Source of the DNA: Cyclobacteriaceae bacterium
Lineage (GTDB): Bacteria > Bacteroidota > Bacteroidia > Cytophagales > Cyclobacteriaceae
Direction of reading: 5' to 3'
DNA length: 8,203 nt
Assembly: GCA_021648745.1 (NCBI GenBank)
Contig: JAKISE010000114.1
Location: 1-8,203, forward strand
Under the pieces are notes generated by a model. That model made no database searches and was not told the origin of the DNA. It saw only the letters and a program-made list of their open reading frames with translations. Of the stretch, positions 1-6,633 are shown piece by piece (position 1 is the stretch's first letter; every line of letters starts with the position of its first letter). Position numbers and translations under genes: made by a program.

Positions 1-2332
1 TTCCACCCCCTTTAAACTTAGGGTAGTTTGGAAGTAGTTCTTTACCAGCTTTATTATCTGGTTTACTTATGTAAAGCACTCCAGAGGTTCCGCTTATGGC
101 CGACATGCTTTCGGGCTGATTATTATCGGCTATAGTAGGTGCTTCGGTTTGATCAAAACCCGATTCTGTAGTGTCAGTGGCAGGTTGTGTTGCTGAAGAA
201 TCTATTTTAACCTCTAATCCTTCTTTTGGAATTCCGGCTAACGAATTATCAACCTTTCTTCTTTTACCTCCTCTACTGTCTTCTTCGAGCAAATAAAACT
301 GAATAGAATCTATTTGGTTCATTTCTACCAAAAAGCTATCATACCTAAATATAAACTCGTGGCCTACATAATCGAAATTACCGGCTGCCAGCTTGCCGTT
401 AAACTTAATGTCCTTATTGGGCATCATAGTAATTCTGTTGCTATCAGGGTCGACCGAAACATCTAAGATTTGGGAAAGATAGAATTTTTCTACCCCATTA
501 AAATGAAACTCTTGTGAGGCAAGGTCTAACACGCCATTGAAACCCTTATCTGTTTTTGAAAAAAGCAAAATATTATCATAATCTGCTTTTCCGCGTTGAG
601 CCAACCCTTTATGTTTCGCTTTTGGGGTTAGGGTAACCTCGCCTGAAAGAGGGTTGTAGTTGATATATCCTCTTCGCATTAAATCGAGCATTGCTCCTTT
701 TAATACTCGAGAATCAAGGTTTCTTGCCTCTGCTAGGTCATCAGAATAAAACGTGTCGGAGTTTTGCTTTTTAGCATATACTAGCACGAGTTTAAGCGGG
801 TTATAGTCATACAAGCCAACTACTTCATTAAAAACAGTATGGTCGTAGTATTCATTCGATTGAATTAGTAAAGGAATTTCTGTTCGAGCACTAATAGTGG
901 AAACAAAAAGGCTATCCTGGGGCAAGTGCCATTTTATCATGTCAGCCGTAAAATTGATGTCGTACATACTAGCCACATAAGGCGTGTTTCTAAAATCTCC
1001 TTTTTCTCGGGTTACTACTAAATCTTGTGAATTAAGGTTGTATGAAACCTGAACTGCAGGGTGATAAATAGAATCATATTTATCATAAATTACCATGGTG
1101 GCTAATTTTGCCGTTACTGTTGAGTCTTGAAAAATAAATCGAAACGATTTCGATTTGAATTTGGTGCCACCTGAGTCTTCCACTCGTATTTCTGCAAGTC
1201 CTCTAAACTTACCCTCACTCAATATTTTTTTGCCTGCCAACGAAAATCCTCCCCTATAATAAAAATTTGGGCCTCCTAAATTTTTAACATTTACCGTGTT
1301 GCTTAAAGATTTAAACCTTGGATATGAAAGGGTATTGGGGTCTTTGTTTTCCTGGGGTTTGTACTCAAATACTCCAGGTATTGGATTTTCGAGCATTGGA
1401 ATATAGGTAAGCTTTGCACCCTTAGCTGCAAACAAGGTTTGCGTTATATCAAATTCAAACTCTAGAAAATCCACAAAAACCAAATCTTTAGAAAGGCCAA
1501 CCGAACTCCAATCAAAACGCCCCTTTTCACCTACAAAAACTTGCTCCATAATTAGCAGAGCACCTTTACTATTTTTAATAACACTGGTATCGAATGGCGT
1601 AGTGATTTCAAGATTTAAACGTTCAAAGATTATAGCTGGCCCGAGTATAGGTCGAGTTAATACTTCTTCCTCAAGTACCTCATTTAATGGGGTGTCATCA
1701 AAAGATGTGGTGTCATCTTCCCAGTTTGTCCCCCAGTCGTCATCATAATAATTTTCGTCTTCATTCCAATCCTCAAAATCATCTTCATCTTCGTCCTCCT
1801 GATCAAAAACAACCTCTTCTTCATTAGGTGGCAACTCCTCTACTGCATACTTAAAAACGTATGCTCTATTTTGAGTAAATAACTGATACCCTTTGGAATG
1901 ATACAAAGCCCCACTTTCAAAAAATGTGCGAGCCGTTTTGTAATACAAAATTGACCTGCTCAAGGGATACTCCTCTATTACTTGTTGAGAAACCAGCAAA
2001 TAACTTGTTAAGGTTTTTACAGAAGCATGCTCATCGTTTACGGCAGAAGCTAAAGCACCAAAGTATTCTACAAGAAACGGCCGAGTTTTGGCTCCTTTTT
2101 CTTTTAATTGTTTGGCCTGGTTAGCTATTTTTGATTGTAGTTCTGGCGAATAATCTTTCCAAGCAATGGCAAATGATTCTCCAATTCCAATAGCTTCATC
2201 GTTATTAGTTTGCCCTAAAACCGTTCTCACTTCATCACCGAAAACGCCTAATTTATAGGTGAATTCTAGTTCTTGGCTACGAGAATCGAGCCCAAGAAAA
2301 ACGAGAATATATAGGACGAATAATTTCTTCAT
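1..2332 (-). CDS. Very large exported protein of unknown function, N-terminal 777 codons (partial)
   Basis: The frame is open without a stop from the ATG at 2332 down to the left edge, so only the first 777 residues are visible. The start is followed by a classic Sec signal peptide (MKK, then a hydrophobic core at residues 4-14, probable cleavage near SRS/Q at 19-20). Residues about 45-165 look helical. Residues 171-213 are extremely acidic, with 24 Asp or Glu among 43 and several Trp and Tyr. From about 230 the protein alternates short hydrophobic and polar stretches typical of beta-rich secreted proteins (for example residues 265-325 and 585-680). Residues 711-740 are a Ser/Thr/Asp-rich low-complexity stretch. 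I recognise the general type, long uncharacterised exported proteins of Cytophagales, but cannot assign a function. No catalytic motif is evident. There is no Shine-Dalgarno site before the ATG, which is usual in this phylum. It is divergent from the PepSY lipoprotein gene at 2498. Confidence 0.85.
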   Translation of the reverse strand, partial: MKKLFVLYILVFLGLDSRSQELEFTYKLGVFGDEVRTVLGQTNNDEAIGIGESFAIAWKDYSPELQSKIANQAKQLKEKGAKTRPFLVEYFGALASAVNDEHASVKTLTSYLLVSQQVIEEYPLSRSILYYKTARTFFESGALYHSKGYQLFTQNRAYVFKYAVEELPPNEEEVVFDQEDEDEDDFEDWNEDENYYDDDWGTNWEDDTTSFDDTPLNEVLEEEVLTRPILGPAIIFERLNLEITTPFDTSVIKNSKGALLIMEQVFVGEKGRFDWSSVGLSKDLVFVDFLEFEFDITQTLFAAKGAKLTYIPMLENPIPGVFEYKPQENKDPNTLSYPRFKSLSNTVNVKNLGGPNFYYRGGFSLAGKKILSEGKFRGLAEIRVEDSGGTKFKSKSFRFIFQDSTVTAKLATMVIYDKYDSIYHPAVQVSYNLNSQDLVVTREKGDFRNTPYVASMYDINFTADMIKWHLPQDSLFVSTISARTEIPLLIQSNEYYDHTVFNEVVGLYDYNPLKLVLVYAKKQNSDTFYSDDLAEARNLDSRVLKGAMLDLMRRGYINYNPLSGEVTLTPKAKHKGLAQRGKADYDNILLFSKTDKGFNGVLDLASQEFHFNGVEKFYLSQILDVSVDPDSNRITMMPNKDIKFNGKLAAGNFDYVGHEFIFRYDSFLVEMNQIDSIQFYLLEEDSRGGKRRKVDNSLAGIPKEGLEVKIDSSATQPATDTTESGFDQTEAPTIADNNQPESMSAISGTSGVLYISKPDNKAGKELLPNYPKFKGGG

Positions 2333-2396
2333 TTGTTTAAACCACGAAATTTAGGGAGAATAGATGTGAGATGTCTGCTTTTTCTAAAAAAACTGA

Positions 2397-2457
2397 GTTA
2401 CTACAATCATAAACCTTGGACATATTTACTATTTATACAAGGTTACCTATCATAAAC
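2397..2457. promoter_or_regulatory. Candidate operator region: inverted repeat within direct repeats between divergent genes
   Basis: The gap between the divergent starts at 2332 (minus) and 2498 (plus) holds AACCTTG at 2412-2418 and its exact reverse complement CAAGGTT at 2438-2444, separated by 19 bases. A direct repeat of ATCATAAAC lies at 2406-2414 and 2449-2457, and each copy is preceded by GTTAC (2397-2401 and 2442-2446). The repeat spacing is about 43 bases, near four helical turns. The layout could be a binding region for a regulator of both genes, but no regulator gene is in view and I see no convincing TAnnTTTG promoter here. Short repeats in AT-rich DNA can arise by chance. Confidence 0.3.
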
Positions 2458-2497
2458 TACTAGTAATATACAGTACAAAATAAATCTAAATAAAAAA

Positions 2498-3610
2498 ATG
2501 AATAAATCAAAAGCAGGAATTCTAATAGTTGGCATATTAGCATTTGCATGTTCTCAACCATTAGAAGACAATTTACAAAGTTTTACCAATGAGGTTTTTT
2601 CCGATTTGGACATATCAACTATCCAAAATTTAGAAACCCCTTATGAATCTACTTTTAATAACTCGGGAGGAAGAAGCTCTGGAGCCATAGTTAACCTAGC
2701 GGACATCTCTACTAAACTAAGTGAGATATTTCCTGATGCGGAAGTGTTAGAATCTGAAGTAGATGAAGAGAGAGGGTTGGAAATTTGGGAAATAAAATTG
2801 AAGATGCCTGGAGGAGGAATTCTTAAGGTATCTGTACTAAAAGAGATAGGTGAAATTATTAAAATGAAAGGAAAATCAGGGCCATACACGTATGAAATTG
2901 ATCCTGGTGGAAGTTTTATTTCTTTTTCCAAAGCAAAAGAATTGGCTTTTGGTGCTGCTGATGGTGAAATTTCTCAATGGTCGTTAGAGCTAGAAGAAAA
3001 CAACGAATGGGAGTACGAATTCCATATTGTAGGTTCTAAAAACAGATATGAAGTTGAAATTAAAGGGTTTGAGGGTGAAGTGATTTCAGTTAAAGAAAAA
3101 CAAGACGATCAGGACGAAGATAATGATGGTGAAGATGAAGGAGATGACGAAGGGGATGAAAACGATGAAGAAGATGGTCAAAGTGAAATGGCTCCAGAAG
3201 AAGTAGTAAATTTTGTGCAAGAATATTTTTCAGGAGATGTAATTGAAAGCGAAAGACATCATAATGATAATGGCACAACTTGGAAGCTTTACCTTGAAAA
3301 CGAACAAGGAGCCGTTGTTAAATTTGAAGTAGAAGAAAGTGCGTTAGAAATTCTAAAGGTTAGCGGAGAAATTGGCCCTTTTGATTATAATATAGAAATT
3401 AGTAATAACCTAATTTCTTTGCAAACTGCTATTACCAAACTGTTCATGGAAGTAGATGGGGAGCTCACACAATGGGAGCTTAAAGTTGAAGAACATGATG
3501 AAGCTAATAATTGGCTCTATGAATTTGAAGTTACCAGTTCAACACTTCGCTACGAGGTAGAAATAAATGCCGAAACAGGCGAAATAATTAAAATTGAAGA
3601 AGAGGATTAA
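2498..3610 (+). CDS. PepSY-like lipoprotein with two tandem module copies joined by an acidic linker
   Basis: This 370-residue protein begins with a lipoprotein signal peptide (MNKSK, hydrophobic residues 7-17, lipobox ending at Cys18), so it is probably anchored in the membrane facing the periplasm or outside. Residues 64-200 and 232-368 are two diverged copies of one unit. Matching landmarks are GPYTYEI/GPFDYNI (128-134 and 293-299), DGEISQW/DGELTQW (155-161 and 320-326), RYEVEI (183-188 and 351-356) and GEVISV/GEIIKI (193-198 and 361-366). Each unit looks like two PepSY or PepSY-like subdomains, judged by the FPDAEV start, the WEIKL strand and the terminal GEIIK pattern. Residues 202-230 are an Asp/Glu-rich linker with 19 acidic residues of 29. 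PepSY domains are known in protease inhibitors and propeptides and in exported proteins of unclear role; no specific partner can be named. The ATG has an A-rich leader and no Shine-Dalgarno site. A strong terminator follows 15 bases after the stop. Confidence 0.85.
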   Translation: MNKSKAGILIVGILAFACSQPLEDNLQSFTNEVFSDLDISTIQNLETPYESTFNNSGGRSSGAIVNLADISTKLSEIFPDAEVLESEVDEERGLEIWEIKLKMPGGGILKVSVLKEIGEIIKMKGKSGPYTYEIDPGGSFISFSKAKELAFGAADGEISQWSLELEENNEWEYEFHIVGSKNRYEVEIKGFEGEVISVKEKQDDQDEDNDGEDEGDDEGDENDEEDGQSEMAPEEVVNFVQEYFSGDVIESERHHNDNGTTWKLYLENEQGAVVKFEVEESALEILKVSGEIGPFDYNIEISNNLISLQTAITKLFMEVDGELTQWELKVEEHDEANNWLYEFEVTSSTLRYEVEINAETGEIIKIEEED

Positions 3611-3625
3611 CTAAATTAAATGCTC

Positions 3626-3663
3626 ATAAAAAGGGAAACTGACAAATCAGTTTCCCTTTTTAT
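3626..3663. terminator. Bidirectional intrinsic terminator between convergent genes
   Basis: A 17 bp perfect stem pairs 3626-3642 with 3647-3663 around the four-base loop CAAA. The GC-containing core GGGAAACTGA / TCAGTTTCCC is flanked by A5 on the left and T5 on the right, so each strand ends in a U-run. It lies 15 bases after the stop of the PepSY lipoprotein gene and 4 bases from the stop of the convergent DUF6265-like gene, so it can serve both transcripts. Confidence 0.9.
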
Positions 3664-3667
3664 TTTG

Positions 3668-4183
3668 TCAATTTTTAACTCGTGTATAATGAAACCCCAT
3701 TTCCTCAGAGGTGTTGTTTTCTTCTATAACAACATAAATAGCAAGCTCATTTTCATTAACCAGCTCAAAGGTTAAGCCATCAAAATAAGCTTTGTTCTTA
3801 GCAAGTTTAACAAGCTTAAAATCGATCGTATCATCTTTTTCTTCCCACCCTTTTAGCTTAGCTCCAAAATGCTTAAGCCTTAAAATAACAGAGCCCTCTT
3901 CTTCCGTTAGGGTTTCTATCTCATAAAAAACAACTGTATTTCCATCCACTAATTTAAAGACTCCCATCATTGCACCTGCTAAAGGGGGTGTCCAAATTTC
4001 TTCAATAATACCACCCATTGCTTCGCCTTTCCAATGCCCTGCTATCCAACTAAAATCATGTATTGAAGCTTTAGGCGACCCTTTGAGGCTATCATAGGTC
4101 AACGTGTTTTCAAAGCTTTGGCTGTACAACTGAGAGGCAACCATAATGGCCATAAATGATAGTGTAACTCTTAATAATTTCAT
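3668..4183 (-). CDS. Exported DUF6265-like protein
   Basis: This 171-residue protein has a Sec signal peptide at residues 1-21 (MKLLR, hydrophobic core, cleavage probably after LYS at 19-21). The mature part starts with the characteristic block DFSWIAGHWKGE (43-54), followed by an EEIW motif (61-64), a Pro/Gly/Ala-rich turn with MMGVF (72-76), and YEI and LRLKHF strands. This order is what I know from DUF6265, a small beta-rich domain common in exported proteins of Bacteroidota and Proteobacteria. Its biochemical role is not established; the fold is often compared with lipocalin-like barrels. Length fits a single complete domain. It is convergent with the PepSY lipoprotein gene through the shared terminator and divergent from the helicase gene. 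No Shine-Dalgarno site is visible before the ATG. The family call is from memory of the motif pattern. Confidence 0.8.
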   Translation of the reverse strand: MKLLRVTLSFMAIMVASQLYSQSFENTLTYDSLKGSPKASIHDFSWIAGHWKGEAMGGIIEEIWTPPLAGAMMGVFKLVDGNTVVFYEIETLTEEEGSVILRLKHFGAKLKGWEEKDDTIDFKLVKLAKNKAYFDGLTFELVNENELAIYVVIEENNTSEEMGFHYTRVKN

Positions 4184-4268
4184 GCAAACAGCGAATTTTT
4201 TGAACTGTGAAAATACATCAAATTGACGGACACTCTTGTGTTATTATTAAAAGAATATGAAAGGGTTA

Positions 4269-4276
4269 TACCTTTG
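4269..4276 (+). promoter_or_regulatory. Bacteroidota-type -7 promoter element (TACCTTTG) for the helicase gene
   Basis: TACCTTTG matches the TAnnTTTG -7 consensus of the Bacteroidota housekeeping sigma factor exactly. The start codon of the helicase is 15 bases from its first base to the right end of the gap (4277-4290 lies between), so the transcript leader would be only about 5-10 bases. No TTG sits at the ideal -33 distance; the nearest, at 4236-4238, is about 30 bases upstream. The call therefore rests on the -7 element and its position. Confidence 0.6.
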
Positions 4277-4290
4277 TAAAAAAATTACAG

Positions 4291-5598
4291 ATGCCCTCAA
4301 CCTCTTTCCAAGACTTAAAGCTGAATCGTCAGCTGCTAAATGCGATTGACGATGCACGTTATGAGAAGCCAACGGCTATTCAGCAAAAGGCCATACCGTT
4401 AGTGCTTAATGGGCATGATCTGATGGGTATAGCCCAAACAGGTACGGGCAAAACCGCGGCATTTGTTCTGCCTATTTTAATGAAAATTAAATATGCCCAA
4501 GGCCAAAATGTGCGAGCATTAATATTGGCACCCACCAAAGAATTAGTACTTCAAATTGAAGAAGTAACCAAACAATTAGCCTCTTATACAGACCTTAGAA
4601 TTTTGGCCATTTACGGAGGCATCGGGCCAAAGACACAGATTGAAAAAATGGAATCTGGAATTGATATCATCGTTGCTACCCCTGGTCGGTTTATGGATAT
4701 TTATTTGCGAGGTAACATCCATACCAAGCAATTAAAAACACTTGTATTAGATGAAGCCGATAAAATGATGGATATGGGATTTATGCCCCAAATACGTAAA
4801 ATATTAGAGGTGATTCCTGTTAAGCGACAAAATTTGCTTTTTTCGGCCACGATGCCAGATAGAGTGCTAGCCTTATCTGATGAATTTTTAAAGTATCCAG
4901 AACGTGTTGAGGTGGCTCCTCAAGCCACAACCATTGATACTATCAAGCAAGTTTTTTATGAAATACCTAACGTAAGAACTAAAATTAATTTTGTTGAATA
5001 CCTCTTGCAAACCGAAAAGTTTACCCGAGTACTTGTTTTTACAAAAACTAAGTTAACGGCCGACAACCTGTTTAAATATTTAGATCGAAAGAAACTCGGG
5101 CCTACACGAGTGTTACACTCTAACAAAGGGCAAAACACACGCATACATACCATGCAGCTTTTTAAAGAGGGCGAGCTAAAAGTGCTTGTTGCTACCGATG
5201 TGGCCTCTCGAGGAATTGATGTGAGCGATGTAAGCCATGTAATTAATTTTGATGTGCCTAACCTGTACGAAGATTATGTGCACCGAATTGGCCGAACAGG
5301 CCGTGCTGAAAAAACTGGGGTAGCCATAACGTTTGCCAACGAAGCCGAGTTATTTCATATTGCTAACATTGAAAAGCTCATTCGAAAGCCGATACCACAG
5401 AAAAAACTACCTAAGCATATAAAAATTGAGGAATCTACATTTGACGAACAGCAAGATATAGCTCGTTCCATTGACCATCAAAAAAGAAAAGAGGATCCTA
5501 CCTTTAAAGGTGCCTTTCATGAGAAAAAGGCAAGGCCTGATAGGGACAGCAAGTGGAACCCCAAGAACAAGGTGAAAGGAAAGAAAAGGAGAAGATAA
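4291..5598 (+). CDS. DEAD-box ATP-dependent RNA helicase, RhlE-like
   Basis: This 435-residue protein has the full DEAD-box motif set in order: Q motif (F6 and PTAIQQKAIP at 27-36), motif I AQTGTGKT (48-55), Ia PTKEL (81-85), GG (109-110), Ib TPGR (130-133), II DEAD (154-157), III SAT (185-187), IV LVFTKTK (248-254), HSNKGQNTR (276-284), V ATDVASRGID (301-310) and VI HRIGRTGR (331-338). The two RecA-like domains unwind or remodel RNA using ATP. Length and motif spelling fit the RhlE-like group, whose members act in ribosome assembly, RNA turnover and cold adaptation. The C-terminal tail from about 395 is rich in Lys and Arg and ends KGKKRRR, typical of a disordered RNA-binding extension. It is cytoplasmic. 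The ATG chosen directly follows the -7 element; an earlier ATG at 4257 is out of frame. Many paralogues exist in Bacteroidota, so the gene symbol is left blank. Confidence 0.96.
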   Translation: MPSTSFQDLKLNRQLLNAIDDARYEKPTAIQQKAIPLVLNGHDLMGIAQTGTGKTAAFVLPILMKIKYAQGQNVRALILAPTKELVLQIEEVTKQLASYTDLRILAIYGGIGPKTQIEKMESGIDIIVATPGRFMDIYLRGNIHTKQLKTLVLDEADKMMDMGFMPQIRKILEVIPVKRQNLLFSATMPDRVLALSDEFLKYPERVEVAPQATTIDTIKQVFYEIPNVRTKINFVEYLLQTEKFTRVLVFTKTKLTADNLFKYLDRKKLGPTRVLHSNKGQNTRIHTMQLFKEGELKVLVATDVASRGIDVSDVSHVINFDVPNLYEDYVHRIGRTGRAEKTGVAITFANEAELFHIANIEKLIRKPIPQKKLPKHIKIEESTFDEQQDIARSIDHQKRKEDPTFKGAFHEKKARPDRDSKWNPKNKVKGKKRRR

Positions 5599-5617
5599 AC
5601 TTTTTTCTATTCTGGCG

Positions 5618-5623
5618 AAGGAG
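5618..5623 (+). promoter_or_regulatory. Shine-Dalgarno site AAGGAG for the split META lipoprotein gene
   Basis: AAGGAG lies 11 bases before the ATG at 5635. It supports 5635 as the true start of the lipoprotein reading frame. In contrast, the ATG at 5760 has no comparable site upstream. Strong sites of this kind are uncommon in Bacteroidota, where most genes, including the others here, lack them. Confidence 0.6.
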
Positions 5624-5634
5624 AAAATAATCAT

Positions 5635-5757
5635 ATGTACAAAATATTAACAATCATATTATTGTCAATAGCTAGCTGTGCTGTAAGCCAATCGCCTAGT
5701 ACACCACCTATTTCTAAAAAAATGAACAAGTTGTTTACCCCAACAACCTTAGGTTAG
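5635..5757 (+). CDS. Lipoprotein signal peptide and N-terminus of the META-domain protein (5' part of a frame-split gene)
   Basis: The ATG at 5635 follows a good Shine-Dalgarno site and opens a 40-codon frame that ends at TAG 5755-5757. Residues 1-15 (MYK, hydrophobic core, lipobox IASC with Cys15) form a convincing lipoprotein signal peptide, followed by a short Ser/Pro-rich tether. After residue 29 the frame passes through a run of seven A (5716-5722) and the remaining residues look random. The -1 frame from 5718 onward continues without a stop through an unannotated stretch (ending LRLAM) into the conserved GTEPYW domain. This piece is therefore best read as the displaced front of the following gene, not as a separate small protein. 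It lies 36 bases after the helicase stop and could be co-transcribed with it. Whether the break is real, programmed or a sequencing error cannot be decided here. Confidence 0.7.
   Translation: MYKILTIILLSIASCAVSQSPSTPPISKKMNKLFTPTTLG
5716..5722 (+). other. Seven-A tract at the frame junction of the META lipoprotein gene
   Basis: The run A7 sits exactly where the signal-peptide frame (starting at 5635) must give way to the frame of the conserved body (ending at 6392). In the body frame the last upstream stop is TAA at 5715-5717, overlapping the run, so the switch must occur at the run or in the 30 or so bases after it. Adding one A makes a continuous 252-codon gene. Homopolymeric A runs are known sites of indel mutation, of RNA polymerase slippage and of sequencing error. 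Confidence 0.75.
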
Positions 5758-5759
5758 CA

Positions 5760-6392
5760 ATGGGTACGGAGCCTTACTGGAATGTAGAAGTTGAAGTGGG
5801 GAAACAGATTGTTTTCACTTCTATTGCAGGAATTGATTCTATGACATTCAATTATGTAGAGCCAGTTACTAGCTCTGATGGGAGTTTGCTGTTTAAAACA
5901 AAATCAAAAGATGGAAGTATTGAATTACGCTTCAAAAGAGAGCAATGCTCAGATGGTATGTCAGATGATGAGTTTTACTATAGTTCCTCGTTAAAAATTG
6001 AGCAAAAAAGCACAAACACCAAGTTGGAATTAAATGGCTGCGGGAAATACGTTAAACCTACAGCTCTTAATGATTTGTGGGTGCTAACTGAGCTAAAAGG
6101 CAAAAAAATAGATGCCACTAAAATTCCGACAATGGAGCTCCATTTGAGTACCTATAAAGCAATGGGTAATGCAGGCTGTAATAACTACCAAGGCAGTTTC
6201 TCCTTAAAAAGAGACCTCATTGAGTTTAATCGGAATTTTATTTCTACCCGAATGTATTGTGAAAACCAGGCCATTGAATCTGCTTTTTTAGAAGCCTTTG
6301 TTGGCAACCGTTTCGTGTATGAGGTGGCTAATAATCAACTAGTCCTTAAAACAGAAGGACATCCGATTTTGGTATTTAAAAAAGTGGATTAA
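5760..6392 (+). CDS. META/HslJ-domain lipoprotein body with COG3650-like GTEPYW domain (3' part of a frame-split gene)
   Basis: This 210-codon frame carries two recognisable domains. Residues 1-98 resemble COG3650-type exported proteins: GTEPYW (2-7), CSDGMSD (63-69) and the second cysteine in NGCGKY (92-97), with Cys63 and Cys94 likely disulfide-bonded. Residues 104-210 are a META domain as in HslJ: W107 start, AGCNNYQGSF (138-147), STRMYC (162-167), then the terminal LVLKTEG and LVFKK strands. META-domain proteins in enterobacteria are linked to heat-induced novobiocin resistance; in Bacteroidota the combination is a common lipoprotein of unknown role. The ATG at 5760 is unlikely to be the native start. 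It abuts the conserved motif, lacks a ribosome site and a signal peptide, and the same frame is open and plausible back to 5718. Joined to the 5635 frame, the protein would be 252 residues, a normal length for this architecture. It could be a recent pseudogene. Confidence 0.85.
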   Translation: MGTEPYWNVEVEVGKQIVFTSIAGIDSMTFNYVEPVTSSDGSLLFKTKSKDGSIELRFKREQCSDGMSDDEFYYSSSLKIEQKSTNTKLELNGCGKYVKPTALNDLWVLTELKGKKIDATKIPTMELHLSTYKAMGNAGCNNYQGSFSLKRDLIEFNRNFISTRMYCENQAIESAFLEAFVGNRFVYEVANNQLVLKTEGHPILVFKKVD

Positions 6393-6403
6393 TTGCCACT
6401 TTT
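6380..6403 (+). terminator. Probable weak intrinsic terminator at the end of the META lipoprotein gene
   Basis: AAAAGTGG (6380-6387) pairs perfectly with CCACTTTT (6396-6403) around an eight-base loop. The stem spans the stop codon at 6390-6392. The U-run is within the right arm and no T-run follows, so it would be modest in strength. Its location at the gene end, before a non-coding region, supports the call. Confidence 0.45.
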
Positions 6404-6409
6404 AGCTTT

Positions 6410-6523
6410 GAAGATTCTTCCTACGTCAGAATAGAAAACAAAACGTAGGATTTCCGACATTAATACAACAAATGCGTAATTCTATACCAAATGCTTTGTT
6501 GTACTGAGGAACGAAGGAGCTTC
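6410..6523. repeat. Decayed intergenic inverted-repeat element
   Basis: The ends 6410-6431 and 6502-6523 are imperfect inverted repeats: 16 of 22 positions pair without gaps. Inside lies a perfect 9 bp inverted repeat, TACAACAAA (6464-6472) with TTTGTTGTA (6495-6503). A second, nested 8 bp pair is TCCTACGT (6419-6426) with ACGTAGGA (6443-6450). The right end contains CTGAGGAACGAAG, which I recall as the core of small palindromic repeats scattered between genes in many Bacteroidota genomes. The left end looks like a mutated copy of the opposite arm. No coding potential is seen. The surrounding non-coding stretch 6393-6664 has no other gene. The repeat-family link is from memory and only one copy is in this window. 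Confidence 0.45.
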
Positions 6524-6633
6524 TACTTAGCAAATCTTATAATTGGTTAAGGCTCCTACAGAGTGACTTTCAACTTAGAGGCTTTGTTCATTTATTTAAG
6601 AGCTGAAGACATTTCGAGTTGCGATGAAACCTG

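Noticed and set aside
1924..2124. Plus-strand open frame inside the large exported protein gene
   Set aside because: It is antisense to a frame that is open for 777 codons with a signal peptide. It shows no domain or signal of its own.
3090..3278. Minus-strand open frame rich in His and Leu inside the PepSY lipoprotein gene
   Set aside because: It is the antisense reading of the GAA/GAT-rich acidic linker. The composition is a direct by-product and there is no start context.
5570..5612. Possible terminator from the A/G-rich helicase end and the following CTTTTTTCT
   Set aside because: The pairing is imperfect and consists of A-T pairs with almost no GC core. Co-transcription with the next gene remains plausible.
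5715..5723. Programmed -1 ribosomal frameshift at a canonical slippery heptamer
   Set aside because: In the starting frame the heptamer would be T AAA AAA, which does not allow clean re-pairing in the P site, and I see no strong downstream stem or pseudoknot. Indel or transcript slippage is a simpler explanation.
5760..5762. ATG at 5760 as the native start of a cytoplasmic META protein
   Set aside because: It lies directly at the conserved GTEPYW motif, has no ribosome site or signal peptide, and the frame is open and plausible upstream to 5718. A good lipoprotein start with a Shine-Dalgarno site is present 125 bases earlier in another frame.
6419..6450. TCCTACGT/ACGTAGGA hairpin as a separate terminator
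   Set aside because: It has a 16-base loop and no following T-run, and it lies within the larger decayed repeat, so it is treated as part of that element.
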